From the NCBI GenBank assembly GCA_963763855.1, contig CAVXPU010000005.1, positions 2,914,001 through 2,978,000 of the forward strand: a stretch of DNA of 64,000 nt, given 5' to 3'. Positions 34,503 through 43,905 of this stretch are shown here, one piece after another. A model generated the notes under the pieces. The model made no database searches, was not told the DNA's origin, and saw only the letters and a program-made list of their open reading frames with translations. The stretch is from JAIBCC01 sp963763855 (GTDB taxonomy: Bacteria > Acidobacteriota > Blastocatellia > Pyrinomonadales > Pyrinomonadaceae). Both the position numbers and the translations under genes were made by a program. The stretch's first letter is position 1. Each line of letters begins with the position of its first letter.

Positions 34503-35018
34503 TTATTCCTCCTGCTTATCCAAACCGAGCGAATCACTTAATTGTTGTTGCTTTCCTGCATCGCCAATCACATCATTCAGTAGGTTTTCTAATTGTTCAT
34601 TGCCGTCCATTTTTGAAAGTAAATCCCCAAGCTTCTTGCGGGCTTCAACTAATTTGCGGAGTGGTTCAACTTGCTGAACAATATTATCGGGGTCAAAATC
34701 TTCAATATCATTAAACTTCAAATCAACCCCTATTTTACTTCCATCGTCTTGCAATTTATTTTCCACGTTAAAAGCCACACGAGGTTTCATTCCAGCAAGA
34801 ACTTGATTAAAGTTATCAGGATCAATCTCCACAAATTTGCGGTTTTTCATTGCTGGCAAAGCCTCTTCAGGTTTTCCGCTGAAATCGCCCAGTACGCCAA
34901 GCACAAAGGGTAACTCTTTTAATTCGATCGCTCCACCAACTTCAACATCGTATGTAATATTTACTCGCGGGGGGCGAACTCGTTCGATTTTATGTTGTAA
35001 ACTCTCTTTTTTCGGCAT
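34503..35018 (-). CDS. tssB: T6SS sheath small subunit TssB (VipA)
   Basis: A 171-residue sheath protein. Its start KKESLQHKIERVRPPRVNITYDVEVGG and the motif ELPFVLGVLGDFSG are family signatures; KNRKFVEIDPDNFNQVL follows, and the C-terminal helix LRKLVEARKKLGDLLSKMDGN inserts into the sheath interaction interface with TssC. It lies directly upstream of tssC with a 4-bp gap. TssA is upstream by 72 bp. Confidence 0.94.
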   Translation of the reverse strand: MPKKESLQHKIERVRPPRVNITYDVEVGGAIELKELPFVLGVLGDFSGKPEEALPAMKNRKFVEIDPDNFNQVLAGMKPRVAFNVENKLQDDGSKIGVDLKFNDIEDFDPDNIVQQVEPLRKLVEARKKLGDLLSKMDGNEQLENLLNDVIGDAGKQQQLSDSLGLDKQEE

Positions 35019-35090
35019 TTTATTAACTCCTCTATTTTTAATAATTCTAACGTTTGTTTAGAAACTTCCATGTTCTCTTTTCAATTCTAC

Positions 35091-36230
35091 TTAACTGCTT
35101 ACATCGTCGGAGCTTGTATTAAAACCAAGTGTTTGACGAACTTGGGAAACAACTTCATCATTCTTAATCATATCTTGAACTAATGCGTCAAACGGCATAT
35201 TTCCCCATTTGACAGCTCTTTGAATCAGCGATGGAAGAGGACTATTCGGCTCATTTTTGCTGAAATATTCAGCGATATCGGTTAACCTCTTAAGGGCGTC
35301 TTGGCGAGACTGAATTACTCCGCTCGCAACTGCGGAACCTTTAACTAAGAAAACTGCCTCACCGTCTTCTCCGGAAATTGCACGTTCCTCCGTCTCATCA
35401 ATTTCATCAGGCTCAAGCAATCGTTTTTCCTCAATGATTTTATTGATCTGAAAAGCTATATCTTCCAGAGATTTTCTTAAATTGCTTAACGATGGAACTT
35501 GATTTGCATCAAATAGCTCTTCATTTTTTCGGTCAAGTGCATCCAATTCGGTTTTGCATTCGGTCAGCGATAAATATAATCCCTCATAAAAAGCACGATT
35601 GCCCGATTTTTTTGCGGTTCTCCACATTTCTCCCGTCACTCTTTTTTCGGTTTCCGCTTGGGCTCTCAAGTTTTTTGCTTTCTCTTGCTCCTCGTATTCA
35701 AGGGATTCGATATTTTCAGGGAAATCAAACCGGGTAGATTCGTCCCAACTTATAAAACTGTAATTACTTGCCGCTGTTATAGGAAGTTTTTTGATAGAGA
35801 GTGAAAGTTGCGTATCAAGCCATCCAATCGCATTCGCCCGTGCTTCCATATCCCCTTCATCGATTTCCGGAAACAAATTTCCCCAATAAGTTTCTTCCAG
35901 ACGGCGAATAAGCTGAATGCCATCGCGTAAGCCTACAAAACCGTTTTGAGCCGACAATGCCTCGCAAAGCCAAACACTTATCTGTAAATCCTTTGATCTG
36001 GAGGTTAGTGCGGGAACAGCTAAATTAACAACTTGACGATAATCGGCAGTTTTCAAATCAGTTTGCCAGTCCCCCTGCGAAACACTCGCGTCGTCCGCTC
36101 TTCTGGCTTCACGAATTTCACTGTAAACCGGATCGTATTGCAAAGAGACGCCAACCGGATTTTCTTCCGAAATTGGTGCAAGAATCGCGTCAATATCTAT
36201 TGTCGTTGCTACTGATTCAACTGTTGCCAT
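35091..36230 (-). CDS. tssA: T6SS assembly cap protein TssA
   Basis: A 379-residue TssA/ImpA-type protein. The N-terminal ImpA region is clear: IDAILAPISEENPVGVSLQYDPVYSEIREARRADD, then SKDLQISVWLCEAL and FVGLRDGIQLIRRLEETYWGNLFPE. The middle is a long charged helix region, and the C-terminus has SRQDALKRLTDIAEYFSKNEPNSPLPSLIQRAVKW, the conserved C-terminal TssA motif of the short class. I prefer the ATG at 36230 over the TTG one codon earlier. TssA primes and caps tube-sheath polymerisation. It lies between tagJ and tssB. Confidence 0.92.
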   Translation of the reverse strand: MATVESVATTIDIDAILAPISEENPVGVSLQYDPVYSEIREARRADDASVSQGDWQTDLKTADYRQVVNLAVPALTSRSKDLQISVWLCEALSAQNGFVGLRDGIQLIRRLEETYWGNLFPEIDEGDMEARANAIGWLDTQLSLSIKKLPITAASNYSFISWDESTRFDFPENIESLEYEEQEKAKNLRAQAETEKRVTGEMWRTAKKSGNRAFYEGLYLSLTECKTELDALDRKNEELFDANQVPSLSNLRKSLEDIAFQINKIIEEKRLLEPDEIDETEERAISGEDGEAVFLVKGSAVASGVIQSRQDALKRLTDIAEYFSKNEPNSPLPSLIQRAVKWGNMPFDALVQDMIKNDEVVSQVRQTLGFNTSSDDVSS

Positions 36231-36273
36231 CAAAAATTCTCCTTAAATTTTTGAAAACTGCTAATAATCAAAA

Positions 36274-37071
36274 TTATTCAGATTCTGAAAACACAATTTC
36301 TTTAATTTCAAGAATTGGGCGGTCTTTACCATTTATCCAAAAAGATTTCATTCCTTCGCCTATGTAGAGATCATTGCCTAAATCACGCCAGTCAGTCATT
36401 CTGCCAAGTTTAACCTGATCATTTTCATGGCGATAGGAATTTGCATAAAGCGTTGGGATCATAATTTCGCCATTTGTGCCGCTGGTCGTTTTCATCTCAG
36501 CGTGAAGCCAAAACAAATCCCGTAAACTTTTCGGTTCGGAAATCGTTATTTTTTCAATTTGTTCTAGAGGCAGCCAAATATATGTATCCTTGATGATTAC
36601 TTCTAAAACGGTGGAAGTAACGTCGTTGTAATCACGAAAATCTTCAACTTCTTCACCGTTTATTTTGCAGGCAAAAGCCGGACGGTCTTCTTCTACCTTA
36701 TCCAAAACTTCTCTCGCTTCGGCAATATTTCCTTCACGGATACGATTGATTGCATAGATAGATTCCATCACATATTGCGGTGGCGGAAAAATGAATTCCG
36801 GCATTACGCCATCGCTAAACAATTTTTCGCGTTTTTTCTCAACTTCCAAACATTGTCGGTAAATCAGCGAACCGATCATCGCATTTACCTCTTGGTGTCC
36901 GATCGCATCAAGCTGGCGTTCGGCACGCGACCAATCTCCCGAAAAACATGAAAGCTCAAAGAGAAAAATTCGGGCAGTTACATCGGTCGGCTTTGCTTTA
37001 ACAACCTGTAAAGCGGCATCAATAGCTCCGCTTAAATTTCCCTCAGCAAGTAAAGTTCTGGCTTTTTCCAT
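36274..37071 (-). CDS. tagJ: T6SS accessory protein TagJ (ImpE/SciE family)
   Basis: A 265-residue ImpE-like protein. The N-terminal TPR-like part (ARTLLAEGNLSGAIDAALQVVKAKPTDVTARIFLFELSCFSGDW) and C-terminal beta part (LPLEQIEKITISEPKSLRDLFW, IMIPTLYANSY, GRMTDWRDLG) are diagnostic. Known TagJ proteins bind the TssB N-terminus and can influence ClpV recognition of the sheath. The gene begins 2 bp after the tssM stop, so the two are tightly coupled. Presence of TagJ points to a T6SS lineage similar to Pseudomonas H1, in which TagJ and FHA/kinase control also co-occur. Confidence 0.9.
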   Translation of the reverse strand: MEKARTLLAEGNLSGAIDAALQVVKAKPTDVTARIFLFELSCFSGDWSRAERQLDAIGHQEVNAMIGSLIYRQCLEVEKKREKLFSDGVMPEFIFPPPQYVMESIYAINRIREGNIAEAREVLDKVEEDRPAFACKINGEEVEDFRDYNDVTSTVLEVIIKDTYIWLPLEQIEKITISEPKSLRDLFWLHAEMKTTSGTNGEIMIPTLYANSYRHENDQVKLGRMTDWRDLGNDLYIGEGMKSFWINGKDRPILEIKEIVFSESE

Positions 37072-37073
37072 GA

Positions 37074-40000
37074 TCAGTTTCCTTTCAATAAATTTTGTGG
37101 TGCACGAGCTGATGTAAAAATGCTGCGGTCAAATAAATCTCCGCCGGTTGGCTTAACGGTCGCGGTTACAGTTTTGCCGCCTAGTTTATAAGTTAAAACA
37201 TATTCACCGCTTGGCTGTTTCTTGGGCGAACCCTGCTCAAAAAACTTAAATAAGCCCCAAGTTCCGGCAAATGCAATTTTGCTCGCTCCCGATGGGGATG
37301 GCGAACTCGTTGAATCCTGAAAAGCCTTTGGTGCAGTATTACTAATAGTATTGACGGGTGGCGACGAAGAATTTGCCGAAGTATTTGCATTTACCGGAGG
37401 CTTGCCGGAAGTTGGTGTATTTTCAGCAGTTGAAGCAAAATTCATAAAAGCACCTGTTTCGCCTGAAGCGGCAGGAAACTTAAACGTGGTCGAACCCGTT
37501 CCGTTTGAATCAATCTTTTGTCCATCGATGGTAACTTCAATCAAAGCATCATTTACCTTTGAAAGTTTGAAATCATAACCAAAGCCCGGCGTTGCATTTT
37601 TACCAAATAAAGCCTCACGCAAGCGGAATGCGGCATTCAAATATTTGACAAAATCTTCGGTAAATTTAATATCGCCATTACTGGCTTTTTCTTTCAACTG
37701 CCCGTTTACGTCTTCAAAATATTTCTGCAGATTGTCGTTATAGAATTTGGTAAACGTTCCATTTGTCGGATTCAAATAAGCCGTTAGCTTCGTCAAATCA
37801 GCCTCTCCTTCAGCATCAAATGGAAATCCTTTTTCGGCTTCTTTGGCTTTCGATAAAATCTGCTCTCGCCAAATTTTTTCCAATTGATTCACAATTCCGC
37901 CACCGACGTAATTGTTAAAATTATTTAATGGTTTCTTGAGCAATGTCGCAATATCTTGCCCTGCTGAAGTTCCTTTAAAACTCCCGATAGCACCGTCTAA
38001 TTCCTTTTCGGCTCCGCTCAAAAGTTTTACAAATGCTCCTTTTTGCGATTGAACCTGCGTAGTAATTTCCGGCAAAGTAAGCTTTTCGATGTCGCATTCA
38101 GGATCGCTGCATTTAAGAATTTTCTGATAGGCATTACCGTATTTGGAAATCGGGCTATCTTCTTTAGCATCAACAAAAGCAAACAATGGTCGGAAATCTT
38201 TATCGACCAGCGTATCAGCTTTGTTGTCCGCCGATTTTTTGCCCGTAAAGTAGCTCATGATCGAATCGATCCACCCGGTTCCCACGGGTTCAGCGGAAAT
38301 ATTTGTTTGCTTGGCGACTTCCTGTAAAAGTTTTTTCATTGGTGAACCTGTATCGGCAAATGCCCTCAAAGATTCAACCGCACCTTCTTTCGATTCGTAT
38401 TTGGCAATCTCAATACTTCTCACAAATTTTCGCCAATTATCGGCGTAATCATTCAAGTATTTATCTTCTACGAGTTTTACAACCGTGCCATCAGCCTGCC
38501 CTTTATCCGCCTTTCCGCCCATTACCCAATTATCTTTATTAACCGCTTCGGGCGATTTAAGAATCGCTTCTTTAACAAATTTTCGATAAGCATCAACGGT
38601 ATAAGCTCCGGGAACGGTGTAACTTCCGGATAATCCGCCATCATTATTGACACCTGCCAGAATCGTCTCGGCACTAATCGGGTCAACTTTTTTTGATATT
38701 TCGGTAGTTACGTCTTTGTAATATCTTGCCCAAGCCGGAAATGCTTCAAGCTTTGTCCGAGTAGCGTCAACCAAAGTTTTTTCCAATTTGATTGAAGGAA
38801 AGCTGTCGCGTTTTACCTGCTTGAAATAAAATTCCAACTGCTGCTGAGCAATCGCTTCCATTCCTTCAGGAATTTTCGCTTCGGTTTTTAAGAATTCGCT
38901 TAAAGTTGTAGTTAAAGTGGTTGGTTCGGCATAATCGCGATATGTTTTGAGTTCCTTGCGATTTGGATCAACATCTTCTTTTGAAAGCATTAAATATGTA
39001 CGCAATAAATCGTAATTTTTACCTAAAACTTCCTGTTCCTGTGGCGTTGGCGAACCGGCACTTGCAACCACATTTCCGCTGCTAAATTTGCGTAAGTCGT
39101 CTTCAATCTTTTTGACAAGCGGCTTTTTATAACGTTGTTCGATTGCGTTGTAATAAATCGGCAGCAATTTATCCAGATAAAGTTTGTTACCCGAATAAAA
39201 GCCAAAACGCATTAAAATCGGTGAGCCGTCGCGATCATATTTATCTAATTCAAGTAATGATCTTCGCAATTCTTCTATTTTTAGAATTTCATCGTTTGTT
39301 TCTTCGGCATTTTTGGTTAAAGGATTTCTTTCTTTATCGCCGCGAACCATCGTCAAAACGGTTTCACCATTTTTCGACGCAGATTCGACCATTTGTTTGT
39401 TCTGGAAGAGCGAGATTCCCGAAGCAAGCAGTAATGCAAAAGTTAAAAGCGTTCCCAAAATCGTCAAAACCCAGCCCATTATCGGCGGTTTAACTTTTTG
39501 CGATTGAAAAGTAGCGACCAAATCTTTATCACGCAAAATCACATCGCGAAAGAGTTTTTGAGCAAAATAACTCTCGCCAACGGTTTGCCCGACGTTGGTC
39601 ATTGTCTGTCCGCCATCCATTTTCGGACGATTTACAGGAACCGCCGTAAAATAAAATCCACGTAAAAAAGGGCTTTCGCTAAAAGGATTCGGTCGGAAAA
39701 GATTATTTACAAAATGTCCTAATTTCTTGCGGGCAGAACCAAAATGAAGTGGGAAATTAAAAATTTTTAGTTGCCGTACTGGCGGAAAAGGAGCCGAAAG
39801 CCGCATTAAACGGCGTTTCATCACACTATTTTGCAGCAGATCAAATTCGCTATCAAAAAGAGTATGGGCATTCTCGCTTTTTTCCAGCGGAATAGTTGCT
39901 CCCCAAACAAGATTTTGTCCTTCTTTTTGCGAATTAGAAAAAGAATCGCGGAAACCTTCAATCGAATCAGCGTGTGTAAAAACGAGATAAACCGGAAAAC

Positions 40001-40790
40001 GCACCTTCAGCCGCTCAATCGCTTCGTCAATTCTAGACCTCAAAACTTTGGCGATTTGCTCAATTTCCTGTTCATCGGCGTGCAGCAATCTTTCCGCACT
40101 AACGCTCAGAATCATACCGTCAAGCGGACGATTTCCGCGATATTTCTTGAGCGTTTCAAGCAAACCAGACCATTCATCCTGATCAGATCCTTCCAATTGA
40201 TACCGCCCCGCTGTATCCAGAAAAACCGCGTCGCTCGTTACCCGCCAATCGATATTTTTAGTTGGACGAACAAATTTTAATTCTGATTCTCTCTGACTCG
40301 GGAGTTTTTGAAAATTTAAGCCTGATGCTATCGAAAGCGACGTTTTTCCGCTTTTTGGGTTTCCGACGACCAAATACCAAGGCAGTTCATAAACAGCATC
40401 TTTGCCGCCGCCTAAATTAGAAGATTTTAAGAATTGAACAGTCTCTTCTGCAGCTTGTCCGATGTCGGAATAATCGCCCTGCGGTTTATTGAGTTTTTGC
40501 TTTTCCGCATCGGCTTTGTCGGGAGCCTCGCCTTCTTTGGCGGCTTCTTTTGCAGCTTCTTCGGCTGCTTTCGCCTTTTTACTGCGGCGGCTAACCATGA
40601 TTCCGGCAACAAGTGCGATCGGCAAAGTAAGTAAGATTAGAGCAATAACTACGATTTTGTAGGTCATCGAATAACCATACTTTTCGGTCGGTAGCATATA
40701 CACAATCAAGCTGACAATGCCATAAAACGACATCATCGTGCTGAGACCAAGGGCAAACTTCAAATCGGGGACTTGCCGAAATATACTCAT
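37074..40790 (-). CDS. tssM: T6SS membrane complex protein TssM (IcmF)
   Basis: A 1238-residue inner-membrane protein. Two N-terminal helices (residues about 12-33 and 44-66) are followed by a charged linker and a cytoplasmic NTPase domain with an intact Walker A, GNPKSGKTS (143-151), and FLDTAGRY. A third membrane segment lies near residues 445-468 (GWVLTILGTLLTFALLLASGI). The long periplasmic part with IcmF-related and C-terminal beta domains (residues 470-1238) carries a Ser/Pro/Asn-rich linker (about 1120-1165). In other systems the C-terminus binds the lipoprotein TssJ; no tssJ was found here. It sits between tssL and tagJ. Confidence 0.94.
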   Translation of the reverse strand: MSIFRQVPDLKFALGLSTMMSFYGIVSLIVYMLPTEKYGYSMTYKIVVIALILLTLPIALVAGIMVSRRSKKAKAAEEAAKEAAKEGEAPDKADAEKQKLNKPQGDYSDIGQAAEETVQFLKSSNLGGGKDAVYELPWYLVVGNPKSGKTSLSIASGLNFQKLPSQRESELKFVRPTKNIDWRVTSDAVFLDTAGRYQLEGSDQDEWSGLLETLKKYRGNRPLDGMILSVSAERLLHADEQEIEQIAKVLRSRIDEAIERLKVRFPVYLVFTHADSIEGFRDSFSNSQKEGQNLVWGATIPLEKSENAHTLFDSEFDLLQNSVMKRRLMRLSAPFPPVRQLKIFNFPLHFGSARKKLGHFVNNLFRPNPFSESPFLRGFYFTAVPVNRPKMDGGQTMTNVGQTVGESYFAQKLFRDVILRDKDLVATFQSQKVKPPIMGWVLTILGTLLTFALLLASGISLFQNKQMVESASKNGETVLTMVRGDKERNPLTKNAEETNDEILKIEELRRSLLELDKYDRDGSPILMRFGFYSGNKLYLDKLLPIYYNAIEQRYKKPLVKKIEDDLRKFSSGNVVASAGSPTPQEQEVLGKNYDLLRTYLMLSKEDVDPNRKELKTYRDYAEPTTLTTTLSEFLKTEAKIPEGMEAIAQQQLEFYFKQVKRDSFPSIKLEKTLVDATRTKLEAFPAWARYYKDVTTEISKKVDPISAETILAGVNNDGGLSGSYTVPGAYTVDAYRKFVKEAILKSPEAVNKDNWVMGGKADKGQADGTVVKLVEDKYLNDYADNWRKFVRSIEIAKYESKEGAVESLRAFADTGSPMKKLLQEVAKQTNISAEPVGTGWIDSIMSYFTGKKSADNKADTLVDKDFRPLFAFVDAKEDSPISKYGNAYQKILKCSDPECDIEKLTLPEITTQVQSQKGAFVKLLSGAEKELDGAIGSFKGTSAGQDIATLLKKPLNNFNNYVGGGIVNQLEKIWREQILSKAKEAEKGFPFDAEGEADLTKLTAYLNPTNGTFTKFYNDNLQKYFEDVNGQLKEKASNGDIKFTEDFVKYLNAAFRLREALFGKNATPGFGYDFKLSKVNDALIEVTIDGQKIDSNGTGSTTFKFPAASGETGAFMNFASTAENTPTSGKPPVNANTSANSSSPPVNTISNTAPKAFQDSTSSPSPSGASKIAFAGTWGLFKFFEQGSPKKQPSGEYVLTYKLGGKTVTATVKPTGGDLFDRSIFTSARAPQNLLKGN

Positions 40791-40896
40791 AAATTCGATG
40801 ACCTATAAACTATTCAATGCTCTTAACTTAAATGTCAAAAATTCAAAACTGCCGATAATATCAATATCAAAAAGCCTCCACGGTAAATCTGCTCAC

Positions 40897-41589
40897 CTAA
40901 AGACCTAAAATACTCATTGCTTCATTCAGATAATGCGACGACAAAACAAACATCACCAAATAAAGAACTATCGCACTACATAGACCTCCAAATGCGGCAA
41001 CTTTTGCCCAAGCAGGCATGCCCTTTTTCTCTAAGGGAACCGGCTGATCTTCTACAAACCAATGCGGAGAAAGCTCAACTTTGGAAATCTTACCTGCTTT
41101 AACCAATGCATCCGCAGTCTTTTGCATGGTTTTGAGGAGCTGCTCTTTTTCATAAACGGCGTATTTGCCCTTAAACCCAAGCAACATACATACGTAATAA
41201 ATTTCAACTGCGTCAGCCGTTACATCAGTTTGGCGGAGCATCGCTTCAAGCTTTTCGTAGAATTTATCGCCCGCCAACTGTTCGCCAAAATGTTCGAGCT
41301 GAATCGGATATTTTTCCCATTCTTCCCTCAAACTGAAATTATTAGTCAAAACAGCTTCATCAACGAATGCCGCAAGACCGAATTTTGCTACCTGAATCAC
41401 GCTTTCACGATGCCGATAGCGTAATGCACGATCTTCAAAATCCTTTAAAAGTCTGCCAATCTGCGAACGCAGTTCATTTGAAGGCTGGATAATTCCGGCT
41501 CTTAAACGCAAAATAAGGTCAAAAATTGGTCCCGCAAACGTTACCAAATCATTGCTGCTTTCTCTTCTTGAAGCTCTTTGATCGCTCAT
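40897..41589 (-). CDS. tssL: T6SS membrane complex protein TssL (DotU family), short form
   Basis: A 230-residue DotU/TssL protein: a cytoplasmic helical domain (LRAGIIQPSNELRSQIGRLLKDFE, AKFGLAAFVDEAVL, FEQLAGDKFYEKLEAML with HFGEQLAGDKF, YYVCMLLGFKGKY) and a single C-terminal membrane helix (AKVAAFGGLCSAIVLYLVMFVLSS), after which the chain ends within 15 residues. It therefore lacks the OmpA-like peptidoglycan-binding extension some TssL proteins have. The gene lies between tssK and tssM, the standard order. Confidence 0.92.
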   Translation of the reverse strand: MSDQRASRRESSNDLVTFAGPIFDLILRLRAGIIQPSNELRSQIGRLLKDFEDRALRYRHRESVIQVAKFGLAAFVDEAVLTNNFSLREEWEKYPIQLEHFGEQLAGDKFYEKLEAMLRQTDVTADAVEIYYVCMLLGFKGKYAVYEKEQLLKTMQKTADALVKAGKISKVELSPHWFVEDQPVPLEKKGMPAWAKVAAFGGLCSAIVLYLVMFVLSSHYLNEAMSILGL

Positions 41590-41676
41590 TTGTCTCTTAA
41601 TCTATTACGCGTAATTTATTTGGAAATTGTATCAAGTTTTTTCAACTTTAAGTAATTTTTTTTCCTAAACTTACTA

Positions 41677-43029
41677 TTAATTTTTCACCGCATACATTTC
41701 CAGCTTTTCATCAGGAATCTTTTCCGGAACGTGAATCGCAATTACCTTTGAACCCTTAATTCCTTCCCAATATGCCCCATTTGAATCGAGCATAAAGTAT
41801 TTAAATCCGACCCGCGTTGGAATCGGGGCAGGCGGCGGATTCGAGTATGAAAGGACAACCCCGGGCAATGCACGCCCAACAACTGTATCGATCACATCAC
41901 GCGAAGCAATCTTGATAACTCTCGGAATATCCTCAATCAATTTCGATTCAGGCATTTGAGCGTTTACAGCCAGGAAGAATCCGGCATCTTTCAAGAGGCG
42001 TTCGTCTTCTACCCTTCCGACATACATTGTTGGCGTAATTTTTTCCAAAGGAATAGGTACACAACGACTCGGAATCACCGTTTCGAGCAAATCTTTTAAC
42101 TGCATTGAAAGCGTGTAAAAAGTAAAATAAAGGTCTTCGTGATTGTATTTTACGATATCTTTCGGGTGCAGTTCGGTTGAGAAAGTCATCATTTTTCCAG
42201 CCAGTTCCGCTAAGACCAAATATAATTTTTCGGGATGCACGAGCGGCGTATGAAAAAAGTGCGACAATGCCGGAATAGCCGAATTGATGGTGTGCAAAAG
42301 CCAAAAAACAGCGACTTCTGCGGTAGTGAAATCAGCCAATGAAGCCGTTCTTTGCCGCCGCTGTTCGCCTAATGAACTGCTTTTTGTAATCAAAATTTCC
42401 ACCATTTGTCTGAGCATATTGCTAAGCCAAACATTTGCCGAAACCTTCAAAATAGGCGGAATATATTTTTCGGAAATTCTTAATTGTCCCGTGGTCGTAC
42501 GTTCGAGTTCGGCTATTTTGATGGCTGTAAAACCATCACGCAATTCATCGTCAAAAATGATTCGTAAATTCGGGCTCGCAAATGCCAAAGGCTGCTCGTT
42601 TGTTCCCGTAGTTTCGTCTTTCACCAAACTTCCCTGCTGCAAAAATCGCAAATTAATATCAGCCTTGCTGCCATTAGCCTGAAAATTTGCTGTACCGATT
42701 TTTTTAGCCGGAATTACCAAATGAACACCTAAAGATTCTTGTTCAGGCTTGAAATGATCTTTTACCGGACGCAAATCAGGAGCGGCATCAGTTTCCGGAA
42801 AATTTATCACCAAGCCATCGGAAAGAACCGCATAGCAACTGGTAACTTGAAAATTTCCATTGGCGATGGCTTCATGATTTATCTGTACATTCAACACTCC
42901 GTATCCATAAGAAACCACCGAACGAAGTAAAGAATTCAGCAATTCTTCGTGATAATTGTCTGCTTGCTGAAAATGATGGGGCGTCAAGAGCATCCCTTCA
43001 TTCCAGACGACTTTGCGATATTTACTCAT
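41677..43029 (-). CDS. tssK: T6SS baseplate-membrane connector TssK
   Basis: A 450-residue TssK. Typical N-terminus: KVVWNEGMLLTPHHFQQADNYHEELLNS. Internal landmarks include FWLLHTINSAIPALSHFFHTPLVHPEKLYLVLAELAGKM and the C-terminal FFLAVNAQMPE...IPRVIKIASRDVIDTVVGRALPGV, with VGFKYFMLDSNGAYWEGI near the end. TssK trimers link baseplate wedges to the TssL/TssM membrane complex. It is the first core T6SS gene in the transcript. A YkgJ-like gene lies 68 bp upstream in the same direction. Confidence 0.94.
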   Translation of the reverse strand: MSKYRKVVWNEGMLLTPHHFQQADNYHEELLNSLLRSVVSYGYGVLNVQINHEAIANGNFQVTSCYAVLSDGLVINFPETDAAPDLRPVKDHFKPEQESLGVHLVIPAKKIGTANFQANGSKADINLRFLQQGSLVKDETTGTNEQPLAFASPNLRIIFDDELRDGFTAIKIAELERTTTGQLRISEKYIPPILKVSANVWLSNMLRQMVEILITKSSSLGEQRRQRTASLADFTTAEVAVFWLLHTINSAIPALSHFFHTPLVHPEKLYLVLAELAGKMMTFSTELHPKDIVKYNHEDLYFTFYTLSMQLKDLLETVIPSRCVPIPLEKITPTMYVGRVEDERLLKDAGFFLAVNAQMPESKLIEDIPRVIKIASRDVIDTVVGRALPGVVLSYSNPPPAPIPTRVGFKYFMLDSNGAYWEGIKGSKVIAIHVPEKIPDEKLEMYAVKN

Positions 43030-43097
43030 ACTTTCTTTGCTGAATTTATACTAAAGGCAGAACGTTAAATAGTAAATAGAAAAACAACTTATCACTA

Positions 43098-43859
43098 TCA
43101 TTTTGTCGGAATTTCACCACTGCTGAAATGTCTGAACAAATCATCCAACCATTCTTTTCCCGTCTTTTTGCTAAAGTTATTAGGATTTTTTTTAACCCAT
43201 TCAAGCGAATTTGTCATTGTCACAAAACCGCCTTTCTTCGCATTTCTTCTGCCCCAAAGATTTCTTACAATTTGCGAAATCTTGAATTTAAGATCAATGT
43301 GGTCAATGTTTCCGGCAGAAGGGTTTTTGCAATTTTCCGCCGGAGACGTAACCAGATATTCTCTGCAAGATAAAGGGCGTTGCGGATGAATAGAACAACT
43401 TTCATTCTCTAAAAATGGACACGCAATGTTTTGATAAAAATATTCTATGGCAACCTTGCGGGTTTCTTCTTTCGAATCAGATTCGGCATTTCGTGCATTA
43501 TCGATCCGATTAAACCAATCAATTTTTTCTAATCGATCACAAGCATCAGCAAACTTCCCTTTCACTTTCGAACGTTGCGGTTCCGGCATTTTTTCAACCA
43601 ATTCAGCGATTTGATATGCTTCAAATTCCGCGAGTGGAACGGGCTGGCGGCAACAAGCTCCGCAACCTGCCTGACACGAAATCGTTTCTCCTTTTCTGAT
43701 AAATGCTTCAATCCCCGTATCCACAAATTTATTAGTAATATGGTGCAAAACCGGCAACATCCGCTCAGGCTTAACGGGCTTTGCCGGCACATTAAGATTT
43801 AATTCAAGCTGTTTGCCATAGAGTTTCAATCTTATATTTGCGGGTATTGTATTTTTCAT
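43098..43859 (-). CDS. YkgJ/CxxCxxCC family cysteine-cluster protein
   Basis: A 253-residue cytoplasmic protein. The cysteine cluster CQAGCGACCRQPVPLAEFEA (near residues 62-81) and the downstream ACPFLENESCSIHPQRPLSCREYLVTSP fit the YkgJ/UPF0153 zinc- or iron-chelating family, whose biochemical role is not settled. It is co-oriented with tssK (68 bp gap) and the FHA gene (46 bp), so it appears part of the T6SS/FHA transcript. A metal-cofactor or modification role is possible, but nothing in the sequence ties it to secretion beyond position. Confidence 0.8.
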   Translation of the reverse strand: MKNTIPANIRLKLYGKQLELNLNVPAKPVKPERMLPVLHHITNKFVDTGIEAFIRKGETISCQAGCGACCRQPVPLAEFEAYQIAELVEKMPEPQRSKVKGKFADACDRLEKIDWFNRIDNARNAESDSKEETRKVAIEYFYQNIACPFLENESCSIHPQRPLSCREYLVTSPAENCKNPSAGNIDHIDLKFKISQIVRNLWGRRNAKKGGFVTMTNSLEWVKKNPNNFSKKTGKEWLDDLFRHFSSGEIPTK

Positions 43860-43905
43860 AAATACTACTTCGTTGGGAAAGCAGTAATTGATCTAAAATC
43901 TTAAA

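Noticed and set aside
17579..43029. Extracellular contractile injection system or phage tail instead of T6SS
   Set aside because: TssK, TssL, TssM, TagJ and ClpV are present, which are specific to T6SS.
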